Assembly: GCA_030248295.1 (NCBI GenBank) | Contig: JASANH010001213.1 | Location: 744,001 to 808,000 of the forward strand | Origin: Mesodorylaimus sp. YZB2_4 | Taxonomy: Eukaryota > Nematoda > Enoplea > Dorylaimida > Dorylaimidae | Direction of reading: 5' to 3' | DNA length: 64,000 nt | Shown here: piece by piece, positions 33,490 to 44,699 of the stretch | Position numbering within the stretch: the first letter of the stretch is position 1 | How the letters are laid out: each line of letters begins with the position of its first letter | Program-made: the position numbers and the translations under genes | The notes under the pieces: model-generated | What the model saw: only the letters and a program-made list of their open reading frames with translations | Database searches by the model: none | What the model was told of the DNA's origin: nothing

Positions 33490-34431
33490 TTACTCGCAAC
33501 GGATCATTTTCATAAACCCGACTCTCATTGGACCATTTAGCATCAAATAAATAAAAAATCTCCACGCGTGCACAACTTGACCCATCCATGCTTGAACGTG
33601 CCAAGTTCCAACCAAAAGGCGGCCATAAACTGTGATATCGCTCAGTGCTTGCTCGAATGTGCGCGTGGACACGATGTCTTGCAAGGTGTTGTATGTCCAG
33701 CCCATGGTCACTCCCTTGCAAATAACCCAAAATAAATGGTCGATCAATGTGCATGCACCAGTGATAAAAGAAAAGGCGCATATTCTCGCTCTTATCTTTT
33801 TATCTTCCACTCCTCCGCTAATTGTTGATGTGACTTTATTACTCTGCCGTTTTAGACCAATTGCTGTACCCGCGCAAAAGATAAAAATGCAAGCGCAAAG
33901 AAAAATTTTTGTAACATTGATAAACTGGAGTATAAACTTGAAAAATTCGCTTTTATTGAACTCAGTAGCAAAACTTACGTATTGACCAGTCTGGTCATCA
34001 AAATTAACTTGTGTAGCGAACGCAGCCCAAATGTGAGCGCTGCCGATGAACAATGAAAAAATTGCTGCGCTATAAGCAATCGACTTGCGGCTGATTGTTT
34101 CAAATTTTTCGTGAAAGCAAACAGCCATGAACCGTTCCAAGTTTATAAAAGCTGTCAGAGTGGACACTGCCAATTTGATACAATCGCCAATGAGCCAGCC
34201 CCAAGCGAGTGGTCGAACCCAAGTGACCCACCAATAGCCATTTGGCTTTTGGTTTTGATACAGTTCCATGAATCCATAAATGATCATTATAATCATGTGC
34301 GGGAATTCCATCACAATTAAAGCTCTATGATAAATCATTGTGCACTTATTCAGCGACAGTTTAGTCAGGCTGGGTAGCATAAAAAGATATGATATCAGGC
34401 CCACGACACCCGATACAAGGAATCCGTGCAT
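33490..34431 (-). CDS. 7TM receptor E of a distinct family (313 aa)
   Basis: The first ATG in the frame (34431) begins almost directly in TM1, so the extracellular N-terminus is very short or an upstream exon is missed; the upstream in-frame stop is at 34500-34498. Seven hydrophobic segments are clear. TM3 ends I-N-L-E-R-F-M-A-V-C, an E-R box. TM7 ends in W-R-F-F-I-Y-L-M-L-N-G-P and a basic end. It shares little sequence with receptor families A-D or F in this window. Class A-like topology; the ligand is unknown. It sits between two two-module cysteine-rich genes, on the same strand. Confidence 0.78.
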   Translation of the reverse strand: MHGFLVSGVVGLISYLFMLPSLTKLSLNKCTMIYHRALIVMEFPHMIIMIIYGFMELYQNQKPNGYWWVTWVRPLAWGWLIGDCIKLAVSTLTAFINLERFMAVCFHEKFETISRKSIAYSAAIFSLFIGSAHIWAAFATQVNFDDQTGQYVSFATEFNKSEFFKFILQFINVTKIFLCACIFIFCAGTAIGLKRQSNKVTSTISGGVEDKKIRARICAFSFITGACTLIDHLFWVICKGVTMGWTYNTLQDIVSTRTFEQALSDITVYGRLLVGTWHVQAWMGQVVHAWRFFIYLMLNGPMRVGFMKMIRCE

Positions 34432-35629
34432 GATGGCCACTGTCGCCAATGCATCCGCGTGTTGGATTTTTACAAATTCTTTAAAGCAAATGGATAATTA
34501 ATCCAAGGAGAAGTTAATTATGTAGTTGGAGGAGGTCTGCAGTGAATGTAGTTTCAGATATATAACTTTAGGATGCTCGATTTTTACGCTATATGTGGAC
34601 ATGGTCAGACAATGAAGCTTCCTCGGAAACTTTTATAGCGGAACGCGAACTGTGATATGGGCATGACATTAAAATGTCATTACCTCTTCCCGCGTCCCAT
34701 ATGAATCCCCGCAGTCTTGGCGATCGCCTAGCTCAAATGACGTGCGTTCAGATTCATAAAGGTGGAATCTTCTTGCTGAGATAATGAAAAAAGGTTTGGC
34801 TGATTTCCTTTTTTAACCCCCTGCCTAAGCCCGGGGACCCCAGCACCAAAAAAAAAAAAAGCCCCAAAAAACACATGCTAACCTGCAATAACTATGTTTT
34901 AGTCTGGGCGTTACGGCATCATCCTTTAAAAAGCATAATAACACGCCAGCTTTTGCTCTTGGCTTTTCTTGTCCCTCGCTAGTTTTTAAGACTAGGGGGA
35001 ACGGGGGGGGGGGGGGGTGGGCACAGAACCAGAATGAAAGTAGCATCAGCATTACACAGACGGCAACGTTTAAAGGAGCTGCGAAGCTAGGATGGCGGTG
35101 TGCGTGTTGGGAAGTCCAATCCTTTCCTTTGCCACCGATCCTTGTTTGGGTGTGCCCCAACAGCATGACATATATGCGCTCTTATGGCTACCATACTGTA
35201 TATCCTCGCTCACCTCCAGTTAATATATATCGCTGCTCTGTGAAATTGGAACCTAAATCCTAAAAACCGTATTGAGCGAATGGGTTTTGCTTTTCTATTG
35301 TAATTTGACCCTTAAAATCATTTTTCTTTGCTGCCGCTACAAGCCTAGAGCCGTAGTCCGTAAGAATCGACCTTTACCTAAACCTTTTTTTTCCGGAACC
35401 TTGATTTTAGCGATAGAAAATATAGATCAGTTTTTCGCGCTGATTTTAAATCTGTGATTAGAAAAATGTGTTGTCGAGCACATGTGTCGTTTCGACATTG
35501 GCTTTCACACTTTCAAATACTGATAATTATTAAGTTACAGCATTATACAAACCAGTTCTATTTTGAGAAAATTAGACGTTCAAACAATCGCAAAATATGC
35601 CTCATTAATTAAGCAGAGAAACCTTGCAG
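34432..35629. other. Gene-free stretch
   Basis: Holds an A run near 34848-34860 and a 15-nt G run at 35003-35017. From about 35480 the sequence is a duplicate of about 53490-53640 (3' flank of the cysteine-rich gene). No gene supported. Confidence 0.45.
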
Positions 35630-36130
35630 CTACAATGCTCTCAAAGCCATCAATGCAGCAAGCACCAGCCCACTCCGAGCAATCACCGATGTAGCTCTAC
35701 TGACGCCGCACACGCATTTGGTACGAGGCATATTGATTGACTTATCTTTGATCGAGCACTCCACGCTGGGATTGAGGCAGTTGTCTTTGCAGCACCCAAT
35801 AAAATTTGAACATTGATCTTTTCCAGATAACTCGGTTCTGGCTGCTTGGACGGCACATTTTTCTTCGACGTAAGTCAGTGGGCTGCAAATGCAAGTGACC
35901 GAGTGGCTGTTAATACCAGATATTTGGCAATCAGCCTCTGCCAAGTGCCTAGCACCACATAAATTCTTGCAGCAACTAATAAATTGCTGACAGTTGTCTG
36001 AATTTTTTGGTGAAAGACTAATCAAGTCTTGTCGACATTCTTCGGTTGCTTGCGGACTGAGTAAATCGAGGGCTGCTGAAGTGCTCATAAAACAAATTGA
36101 GGCAAGTAGAACAAAAATGCGTTCTTTCAT
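35630..36130 (-). CDS. Two-module eight-cysteine secreted/GPI-type protein (166 aa), copy 1
   Basis: ATG at 36130, signal peptide residues 1-20. Module 1: C-x14-C-x2-F-x2-CC-x3-C-x9-C-x11-C-x-C. Module 2: C-x14-C-x2-F-x2-CC-x3-C-x6-C-x13-C-x-C. A hydrophobic C-terminus follows S-R-A-T-S. It is almost identical to the gene at 53646; differences cluster in the signal peptide and a handful of loop positions. The duplication includes about 0.15 kb of 3' flank and about 0.45 kb of 5' flank, so promoter sequence is shared. Intronless; function unknown. Confidence 0.82.
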   Translation of the reverse strand: MKERIFVLLASICFMSTSAALDLLSPQATEECRQDLISLSPKNSDNCQQFISCCKNLCGARHLAEADCQISGINSHSVTCICSPLTYVEEKCAVQAARTELSGKDQCSNFIGCCKDNCLNPSVECSIKDKSINMPRTKCVCGVSRATSVIARSGLVLAALMALRAL

Positions 36131-36611
36131 TTTGTATATGCGACGACAAAATAACGAGGCAAAGTGCAGGCTGATTGCTCTTTAAACGAGACAAGACGCC
36201 AAAGTGAAGAACCCAAAACTACATACTTGGCACTATGGGCTTAGGTGTGCGAAGTTGACAGCGTACGTGTTTATTTCATTGACTGAACATTCCAAACGAA
36301 TTACCATGCAAGGAAGATAACTTGTTTCAAAGACCTTGAAATTGTTCAAGTCCCTATTCCTCCAGGGAAGGAGCCGCGGTTGTAATGAGCAAGTCTAATA
36401 AAGAAACCAGTCATTAGGTCATGGATCCTGTGCTATGTACTATTGTCTTTGTTTTCTGTTAAATTTTTTCAGATGGTCACCTCCGTCACAAACAATTTCT
36501 AGTCATTCTTTATGTCGAAATATGGTTGTCATAAGCTTATTATTTGAACTCATCGCAAATGAGACGCAGAAAACCTCAGAAGCTCGAAAAAAAAATTGTG
36601 AAATTCTTGTG

Positions 36612-37082
36612 CTAACTGTATGAGATAGCGAATAGAATGGTTGAGAGGACGAATGGCACAGTCATTTGGAAAAAGAACCGATGCTTATATTTTTGCGAGC
36701 AGTAAGTCGCCATTACTCGCTCAGTAGCAAGAGGGATATTCATGCCTAAAGCCCACACTTGGGAAAAGATAAGAAACGCTAGCTCTAAGCAAAAATTCCA
36801 AACGGTCATGATTTCGCCAGTGTATAGGAAATATCGTTTCAATTTTAACGTTGTTGCCACTAAATAGCTCATTCCGATCAGGATGTTGGACAAAGAATTG
36901 AATGAGAGCAGAACAAAACATTTGGTATGCAATTTAATAGCAGATATAATAATAGCAGCAGTGATCAGGTTTACCACAACCGCTAGGACACTTGATGGAA
37001 TGATGAGAATATTTTGAATAAGAGTCAGTCGTAGTAAATACCTTGATTCCTCGAGAGCGTCAAAGGAAGAGTTAATGTCCAT
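36612..37082 (-). pseudogene. Truncated 7TM receptor, copy of the gene at 59043
   Basis: ATG at 37082 and the first about 150 residues (TM1 to TM4) match the intact receptor at 60011-59043, including the M-D-I-N-S start and T-E-R-V-x-A-T-Y-C-S. In TM4 the copy shifts frame, apparently by a one-base insertion, and stops at 36612. No TM5-TM7 follows. About 90 bp of 5' flank, including CTGACTCGATTTGAATC, is also shared with the intact copy. The protein lacks any signalling face, so a pseudogene is the likely reading. Confidence 0.78.
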
Positions 37083-37349
37083 GTTTGCATAGAGCTACTG
37101 ACTCGATTTGAATCAGAGTTGTAGATCTTATATAGAATTATCCCTGTTCCTCTTTTACCATCTCCAAGCACTTAGCAGCGCACTCGAAGGTGAAGGGACA
37201 TATACAAGAATATATTTACCAGGCCCCGAGTCAAACGCTCACCCCTAACTGCGCACCTGGCGAGAGAGGCAGACGCCTAACAACAAGGCCACGAGCCCGG
37301 CTGTTTAGCCCGTATGATGACGGCTATATAGTAATTATTTCTAAAAGTC

Positions 37350-37830
37350 TGTCATGACAGACTAGAGGCTTTCAGACCGGCCAATGCACACAGTGGAACC
37401 AGGGCTTAGGATGGCTGGTCTACTCAGCCACTGCAAAACGCAACCATGGTCTAATAGAAAACGTGCTCAAACAGAGGTTGCTTTTTCTTTTCCTTCATGA
37501 ATCTCACCAGCACTGATCATGAGCAACGAGCAGAGGGTCATTGAAAGATTCAGCTCGTGGTCTGCATAGTGGGCTACGAGTGTTTGCCTCTCGGGCTGGG
37601 TGCGCACTGTAACCCTTTGCCGGCAGGCCTCGGCGAGTGGTAGAGAGCAATCGATACTCTCCCCTGGCTGGGACGTCAGCCCTTCGGGTTAATGTTTCTA
37701 GGTCAGGTATAGTCGTGGAACTTGCCTCAGTCGGAGGTGTTGTCCCTCTGACTTCGGCCGGCCGCACTCTCCGATGCCTGCCGACATGGTTGCAGCACTA
37801 CTGGCGAATGTTCGACTCCAGGCTGGGTAG
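37350..37830. repeat. Dispersed composite repeat (CTGGTCTACTC / CGAGTGG family), copy
   Basis: Contains GGATGGCTGGTCTACTCAGCC, the GAGCAACGAGCAGAGGGTCATT segment, CGGCGAGTGGTAGAGAGCAATCGA, and the closing ATGTTCGACTCCAGGCTGGG with a pol-III B-box-like GTTCGACTCC. All recur in order or inverted at 41740-42150. An inverted fragment is at 38222-38330. The B-box-like end hints at a SINE, but no A box is clear. Confidence 0.5.
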
Positions 37831-38550
37831 ATCACTTTGTTTATTTGTTTGAATCATACTGTCTGCACGCGGTAACTTGGGCGACGGGCGTGCAAGTTCC
37901 TAAAGCAAAAGGATACGTACGGATACATCCCACCACATTTTCGATAGGGTAAGACATAAGTATGAACGCACTGCAAAGTTGGAAGAAGGGGAGGAAAGTT
38001 TGTTGGAAGTGTCTCTTGAGGCTTAGCCATCACGAAAACCCATACTACCTCACTCGCAGCGCTAATAATCAGGTTGTTCGTGTGGAATACCACAGCTGGT
38101 ATCTTTTGGGGAGCTAAAACGACAGCAGTACGCAGCACAGAACCACGTCGGATTTGATTCTTACATCGACAAACATCTATGTGCGAGTGATTACACACTG
38201 TGTACAGCGCGCAGCATGTCAGGCCCTCTCTTCACGTGGCCGAGTAGACCAGTCATCCTATGCCCTGGTTATCCACTGCAGGCATTGGCTGGTCTTAAAG
38301 CTTTTAGTTTGTCATATTGGACTTTTTTGGAAATAACAAGACCGTTTTTCGTCTTTGTTACAAACTAGTTTGGCCCCAAACACCGCGTGCCCCTACATAG
38401 TACATGGATCAACTGAGAAAATTGGGTAACTACCATACAGCTTCTTCAAAACCTCAGAAAAACAAATACCCCCAATAGAAAGTGAGACCCCGCGTCTGAT
38501 ATTACTCGTAAGGTTCACCTAAGATCTTTTAAACTTGTAACTAGATACAT

Positions 38551-38800
38551 AGGCGGCAGGAAAAACGGGAAAATTACTTTTTTTGGGCCCCCCCCCCCCC
38601 CCGATCATACTGGATACATACCTTCTCTGGCTAGGCAACAAAATCTAATCGTAAGACCACCTTCATATTCCTTGCTCATAATAAACTTGCTCTGCCCCAG
38701 GATCAGAAGAAAAACAAAAACCAAAAATTATTGCCCGTGAAGGAGTCGAACCAAGAGCCTCGCGGTTGCTAACAAATGTTGGCACGGATATTTTTCAACA
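38551..38800 (-). repeat. tRNA-related SINE-like repeat, copy 1
   Basis: On the minus strand a pol-III B-box-like GGTTCGACTCC is preceded by GCAACCGCGAGGCTCTT. It is followed by a unique body ending TTTTCCTGCCGCCTATGTAT. A second copy, same orientation, is at 43540-43780. The tRNA-like part cannot fold as a full tRNA (its length between acceptor candidates and T arm is too short), so it is not a tRNA gene. It contains a 15-nt C run (38588-38602). Confidence 0.45.
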
Positions 38801-39756
38801 ATATTACTCTACGTCTGATAAAACATGTCCCGCCCATGGAAACGGTTTCTCCACATCTATTTATGAATATCCGTTCACATATTATATCGACACATATTCG
38901 GGCCTACCAAGCCTATCTTTGTGACAGCCCACTTTTAGCCAATTCACTCACCCCGTTTAGCTGATGTTTCTAAACTCCGCGCGGAAAGCGGAAAAGCGAA
39001 GCACGCTGGCGCAGACTATTTTTGGTGGCCAATAACTCAAGAACCGTTTGACCGATAATTTTGAAAATTTCGCATGCTGAGCAAGTGGATCAGATCCGAT
39101 AGCATCTTAATTTTTATCAAAATTTGTTGGGTACCTGACGAGCGACGGATAAAAAAAGCCGAAACAATTAATAACTTTACAGAAATTAAAGCTTTAAAAA
39201 GTGACCGTCAAAAGGCAGAGCCGGAGAGTTTCAGCTTCAGCTTTCAGAAAAACTGCCGTTTATAACTGTACGACCTCTGGTTGTTGCTGTAGGGGCATGT
39301 TGTCTCCTCTTCGTCTTCTCCCCCTGAACATGAAATCGCGTATTCTGGAACTCGGCAACGGCCGGACGGAGTTTGATAAAAATTGGCACGATTGTAGATT
39401 TTGTCAATTCTAAAAGTACGCGAAAAATCAAAAATTTTCGTTCAGCCGTTCTCGAGTTATTAGCCGGCGAAAATCGCCGTTTAGCATCAGGCGTCTGGGT
39501 GCCTAACCTAACGATAAGCAGGCACTACCGTACCTGTTAATATTTATCTGCATTGCCTGAAGTAGCAATATTGATCTGCTCTGTAAATCTCTCAACCGCG
39601 AGGGATTTACGGAGCTACACATACATATTTCCAAATAAGACAAAATAAGAGCGCATTGTACCTGCACACAGACTTTAAGTAAGACTATTATTAAATTCAT
39701 ACAAACATCTCCATGATTGCAAAAGCTGTGGATCTGCGACTACAAAACGCGGCGCA
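38800..39756. other. Gene-free stretch
   Basis: No gene, RNA or repeat could be supported. Confidence 0.4.
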
Positions 39757-40755
39757 CTAGCGGCAGCGATTCAGCACTGACCAGGTTGCTGTTGCTGAAA
39801 CACTATTAACACCTACTCGAAACGCTTTCTTGGTCGCGTCACGAAACTGAGTACTCATTGTGAGCAAAGAAAAGAAATCGATAGTTGAGCTGAGCACGAC
39901 AACATGGGCGCCCATACGATTGGCCACAGTAGCAATTGTTTCACTCGTTAGCGCGTCTACGAGACACAAACTGAATCTGACGGCAATCGTGCAGCTTTGC
40001 GTGATCACAATGGCGCTAACAGCCTTCATAAACTTCATATCCGATTCGAACTTGGCCCTCTCACGTCGTACACTTTCAGGGCTCACGCATCTTCGGGTCA
40101 CTTGCAGACTTTTCTTTCGTTTCCGAACGCCATAAGCCAGTAAACCGTGCAGAATACACACCGAGAAAGACATTACGATCTGGACTGCAGTCAACACCGA
40201 CCAACTCAAGAGCGACACGGTATCTTCTACTCCGCAAATGCGCACAGTTCTGAACCTGCCCTTCCAAGAACTTGCAACATGGACACCCAACTGGGACAAA
40301 GCGAACACAAAGGACGCGAGGACAAGCGGGACAGTGACTTGGCGATAGGACCAGTGCTTGTACTTGATTGGACAAAACATGGCCAGGACCCGTTCGGTGA
40401 CCAGAGCTATATTCATGCCGAGAGACCACATTTGGGCAAATATTAGGAAAGCTACTTCCAAACAACAATGCCACATGCTCATCAGTTCACCCCTCCCTCG
40501 GAAATTGCGGGATATTCTGAGCACACTCGTCGACAGGTAACTCCCACCGACAAGGGAGTCCGCAAAGGCGTTGATTGAGAGGAGGACAAAACATTTCGTG
40601 CGCAGAGATTTCGACAACAAAATGATGAAAACAGTGATCAGGTTAAACACAAATGAAAATGAGCTGGCTGGAATCATGAGGAAATTAGGGACGAATGTGA
40701 TCTTGATTAAATACTTGGATTGCTCAAAATCGTATCTTGTCTCATTTGCGACCAT
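39757..40755 (-). CDS. Chemoreceptor-like 7TM receptor A1 (332 aa)
   Basis: The start at ATG 40755 is chosen by alignment with the paralogue at 52378 (M-A/V-A-N-E-T); an in-frame ATG at 40806 would add 17 residues. Seven membrane segments are present. TM3 carries C-C and ends V-T-E-R-V-L-A-M-F-C-P-I-K-Y, with E-R in the DRY position. A Cys in the second extracellular loop (R-I-C-G-V-E-D) can pair with TM3. The TM7 end reads S-T-I-D-F-F-S-L-L-T-M-S-x-Q-F-R, so the usual N-P-x-x-Y is replaced. Intronless. It is very similar to the receptor at 51395-52378, but TM5 and the third intracellular loop are diverged. Orphan receptor; a chemosensory role is inferred from family expansion. Confidence 0.85.
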   Translation of the reverse strand: MVANETRYDFEQSKYLIKITFVPNFLMIPASSFSFVFNLITVFIILLSKSLRTKCFVLLSINAFADSLVGGSYLSTSVLRISRNFRGRGELMSMWHCCLEVAFLIFAQMWSLGMNIALVTERVLAMFCPIKYKHWSYRQVTVPLVLASFVFALSQLGVHVASSWKGRFRTVRICGVEDTVSLLSWSVLTAVQIVMSFSVCILHGLLAYGVRKRKKSLQVTRRCVSPESVRRERAKFESDMKFMKAVSAIVITQSCTIAVRFSLCLVDALTSETIATVANRMGAHVVVLSSTIDFFSLLTMSTQFRDATKKAFRVGVNSVSATATWSVLNRCR

Positions 40756-40899
40756 AATTTTTCCTGAAAGTTGCAATTGCTTCAAATACTGTATATCCTT
40801 GTTCATAGGCTCCTTTCGTTGTGGTGAGTACGAGGACCAGTGTCTGAGCCTGGATGAAGTGATCCGACTTACCCTTAAGCTTACGTAGCTAGCAAACTG

Positions 40900-41739
40900 A
40901 TGACCGCAAAATCTTTTAAAATCTTGCGGGGAAAAAAGGACGGAGAAGCGAGAAAAGATTGAGCGTGTCAGGTCATGTGCGTCACAAACTTAGAAGCCGT
41001 GACCAGCGAGGAGAGTTATAAGAGTCCGGAGATGATTAGCAGTATTCATAGCTATAGATTGATTGGGGCATTGGTAACGTTATGATGAAGCCTACAGTAG
41101 ATATGAAAAACAGCGTGCTTACGTTCGCCTGTCGTAAATTCAAGTCAAGCAGTGTTGTCGTGACTGAAGCAAGAAGTCGCTAGCGATAATACAGTATTCT
41201 AGCAGCCATACCTATTTTCGATTATTCTAACTAGTCTTCTGACAAACAACTCACGAGCAAAATATTCACCACATCATCTGTTTTTATGATGGCTGCAAGG
41301 ACGTACAGTATGTTTTTTCCGGACATAGGTGATGGTCACCTAGGTGATGCCCTCAGGTGATCTATTTGCCCTCTTCATTTCTTTGGAGCAGGTGTATTCC
41401 TGAAGGGGACGATGCTATTTACAGACTTCTAATTTGCCTCCAAGCCGTGGCTGTGGTGCCTAAGATACTACTCCCTAGCCCATCCTATTTTTTGCCAATC
41501 TGATGTGCACCTGTCATGTTTGACTGTCTCTATCCCGTGTACGCGGGTAGAGGGATAATTCGATTGCGCGAAATCGATTTCGCGTCAGAAAGATTGCACC
41601 AGGCGGAATTAAAGCGGCCGACAAAGTGAATGTCGAAAACACACAAAACGCACAAGGGTATAGTTGGCGTGTAGTGTTACCGCCTCCACTTTTTACAGTT
41701 TGATCAGCTGGAACGGTTGCCGTTTATTAAAGTATGACA
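40900..41739. other. Gene-free stretch
   Basis: Upstream region of receptor A1 and intergenic sequence; no gene or RNA supported. Confidence 0.4.
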
Positions 41740-42150
41740 GACTCAAAACTTTCAGACCAGCCATTGTATCAAGTGGATAATCAGGCAAGGATGGCTGGTG
41801 TCCCTTATGCCTGGTAAGCCATGGCGAGTGGGAGAGAATAATCGGCTTCACTTGCTGGGAGACGTCAACCTCTCGGGTTGATGTTTCAGTCGTAGTTATA
41901 GTCGTAAGACTTGCCTACTCCAGGCGGAGTTATTGCTTACGCCTACCAGGACTGACTGGTCTACTCGGCCACTGCAAAATGCAACCATGGCCGAGTAGGA
42001 AACGCTCAAGCACCTTTTTCGGCACGACTGATCGTAAGCAACGAGCGGAGGGTCATTAAGAAACTCGTGGTCTACATAATGAGTGTCTACGTCTTAATCT
42101 GACTGCGCACTTACTGGTGAGTGTTCAACTCGCGGCTGGGCAAATCATTT
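41740..42150. repeat. Dispersed composite repeat, copy
   Basis: Begins TATGACAGACTCAAAACTTTC, then a GGATGGCTGG segment, GGCGAGTGGGAGAGAATAATCG, GACTTGCCTACTCCAGGCGG, GACTGGTCTACTCGGCC and the GAGCGGAGGGTCATT block, ending GTTCAACTCGCGGCTGGG. Same units, reordered, as at 37350-37830. Confidence 0.5.
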
Positions 42151-42182
42151 TTTGTAATGCGTTGCATCATCCTAGTGTGCTT

Positions 42183-42470
42183 GGGCCAGTTCCACTATGC
42201 GGTCCTAAATTTAGGACGGGTACGTATTTAGGACACTATGTATATACTTAGGACGGCAACTTGGGACAACGCTGAGACACCAATTTAGGGCGTTTCACAA
42301 TAGCTGTCCTAGAGGTGTCTTATCTGTAGATTTGGGCGCGTCCTAGGACTAATTGTAAGTGTTTCACCCTAGGACATCCAGCTGATTGTGAAATGACTTA
42401 GGACCGTCCTAGAATTTAGGACATGTCTTAGGATTTAGGACGCGTCCTAATGTGATTGTGAAACTGCCTC
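42183..42470. mobile_element. TTTAGGAC-rich MITE with GGGCAGTTTCAC-type ends (short copy)
   Basis: Left end GGGCCAGTTCCACTATGC, right end ATTGTGAAACTGCC, inverted to each other. The interior repeats TTTAGGAC and GTCCTA many times and shares about 100 bp at each side with the long copy at 3309-4390. No coding capacity. Confidence 0.65.
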
Positions 42471-42489
42471 CTGTTGCTGATGTGGTAAA

Positions 42490-42860
42490 AAATGACAATC
42501 TATATGAAGTTGGAAAGGGGAGGAAAGAATGTTGTGAATGTCTTTCGAGGCTTGAAACATCTAATCATAAGTCACAGCACTTTGCTCGCAGCTCCAGGGG
42601 CTTGGATTGATCTAGAGCTCCAGCATATTTAGGTTGCTGTCGTGTGAAACATCGCATCTTGAATCGTTTTTCGAGCCAGTCCAAACAGCAACATCACATT
42701 GTAGCTGTGATACTGACATCGGAATGCATCTGTGTGAGAGTGTGTTTTCGTTTTTGTTACTAAGTAGTCGACCGAAACACCGCATGCCCATACATAAATC
42801 AACTGGGAAGATTCGGTGGCTATCATACACCTTCTTCCAACCTGGTCTGAAAAACATTAA
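42490..42860. repeat. Duplicated segment related to 37960-38460
   Basis: Starting at GAAGTTGGAAAGGGGAGGAAAG, this runs parallel, with gaps, to 37975 onward, ending near ACCAAACACCGC(A/G)TGCCC and ATCAACTG(G/A)GAA. The SINE-like repeat follows in both places, so a block of roughly 1 kb was copied together. Confidence 0.45.
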
Positions 42861-43539
42861 CCAGGGTTCATAAACAAGAAGCCGAAAATAAGCTTCCTTG
42901 AATTCCTCGGTTTTAGACAGAAATTTAATCTTTCCCCTGATTGTTTCCGCATTACTTTCCTTTTCGCTGCATTATCAAGACAATGTCAACAGATTCACAC
43001 CCACAGCATGATCACTCTTCCTCGGTCAACCGATTTCGAAAAATCTGCTCTATCTGATTTTTTGACAAAAGAATGAACATCCTCGGGAAAGGCGGGTGAT
43101 CCATCCTCGAAAATCCTACCTCTCATAGCTTTCCCAGATTTTCTTAGTTTCTCCAGGCACTTCATGGATTCCACTCCTCCCCCTCCTCATTCTCTTCGAC
43201 TTTTCCAGGTTTTCGGTTTTCCAGCCTTGTGCACTACTGGCCAAAATTAAGTTCCACCCTGAGCGCACACTGATGTATCCAATTTCTTGTGCCTGCATCA
43301 TTGCAAATAATGATTACACTGTCATGAAACTTACATCAGTGAAAAGAAAATTTAATGCCGGACAAAAGTTTCTCAGAATCGATCTGTATGAGCCCTGTAA
43401 ACCTAAACGGAACTTGAATCACCGCCTGAGACTATTCGCTCAGTCCACAAACAGGAAGATTTTATAGCCAGCAACTAATATGTACTCTCCCTCTCACGAT
43501 CAGATGCATTCGTTTTTCTAATATGTACCGTACAGCGAA

Positions 43540-43780
43540 TACACAGGCGGCAGGAAAACCAACAACAATTACTTCTTTTATGCCTCTACCATATCCGACA
43601 CCTCATCTCTGACTTGGCTACAAAATCCCAGACCACCTCCAAATTCTTTGCCTCTGCCTCGTGGTAAGAGGACAAACAAAACACCAGAAAATCTTACCCC
43701 TTGAAGAAGTCGAGCTGCGAGCCTCGTTGTTGCAAAACAAATGTGCCGCCTCTGCCACAACTTGCTCTTCTCTGCTAAGG
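43540..43780 (-). repeat. tRNA-related SINE-like repeat, copy 2
   Basis: Same body as the copy at 38551-38800, including TTTTCCTGCCGCCTGTGTAT on the minus strand; the B-box-like sequence is decayed (GCAGCTCGACTTC). Confidence 0.45.
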
Positions 43781-44563
43781 AGATACTGGCTGCTTTGCAG
43801 AAGGCGAGCACGCATAGAGACCATGGAACTAACAGAGGCAACTTGTCAAAGCAAGACAGCCTAGGGAGAACTAGCTCATGCTCAGGCTGGTCTGAATTTC
43901 TGTTTCCTCAAAGCACTTCCTTGAATTAGTTTTAACTCAGGTGCCCATCTCAAATTGAGACTGCATAATATAGGGAGAAGGACGTGACAAATTTTGTTTT
44001 CGTATAAGATAAAATATTAGAGTGATAATTATAAAATACTACCAATAAATGCTGGACATTCAGACTCCTTTTTAGCATTTTTACTGGAATATTAGCATAT
44101 TATACTGTATATACATAGACACGCGAGCGAAAAGAAGAAAAACTGTCATGTCATGGCTAAAATCTGAAGATCCCAACAATACCACGTTTGATCAATTCCA
44201 TAAGATATTATCCTCAAGCTTCTGAAGCTGCTCTAAATTCGCCCTAGAAACGACGAGAAAATGACACGAGGTATGTACAGTATCTGAAAGCCATGACAAA
44301 ACTAAAACTTTTGTGATTCTTTAAGGTCCTAGATATGAGGATGATGCTGACTTCGCACAAGTATATGTACTATGAAGGACTGATCGAGAGAACAGGTCTG
44401 GCTGTGGCTTTCTGATGGCGACCGTAAGTTTTGCGGCTTAGCATAAATATATACGCTTGCCTTCTTATCGCTTGTTTTTATGATGCCAGCGCTACTAAAT
44501 TCGTGGATTATATGGCCTAAAAACAATTGAAACCATCGATTGAAAAATAAAAGTATCTGCATT

Positions 44564-44699
44564 TTAAGGCTGGAAGTATAGTTCGATGCGATGCGTCAAA
44601 TAAGCTTGCGATGCGGCCTTTTTACATGGTCAGTTGACCCAAAAGTGTCGCATCACACGCTGATTTGACGCATCGCATCGAACTATGCTTTGGGCTTAA
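44564..44699. mobile_element. TTAA-flanked MITE (GATGCGATGCG family), copy 3
   Basis: Both ends have intact TTAA (44564-44567 and 44696-44699), the expected piggyBac-type target duplication. The arms contain GTATAGTTCGATGCGATGCG and, inverted, GCATAGTTCGATGCGATGCG. By its asymmetric ends it lies in the opposite orientation to copies 1 and 2. The right TTAA overlaps the stop codon of the receptor at 44696-45670. Confidence 0.75.

Noticed and set aside
38720-38800. tRNA gene suggested by GGTTCGACTCC on the minus strand
   Set aside because: The distance to a matching acceptor half is too short and the T stem does not pair; it fits a SINE-like remnant better.
40756-40806. Longer start for receptor A1
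   Set aside because: An upstream ATG is in frame, but the close paralogue A2 begins at the downstream Met; kept as an alternative only.
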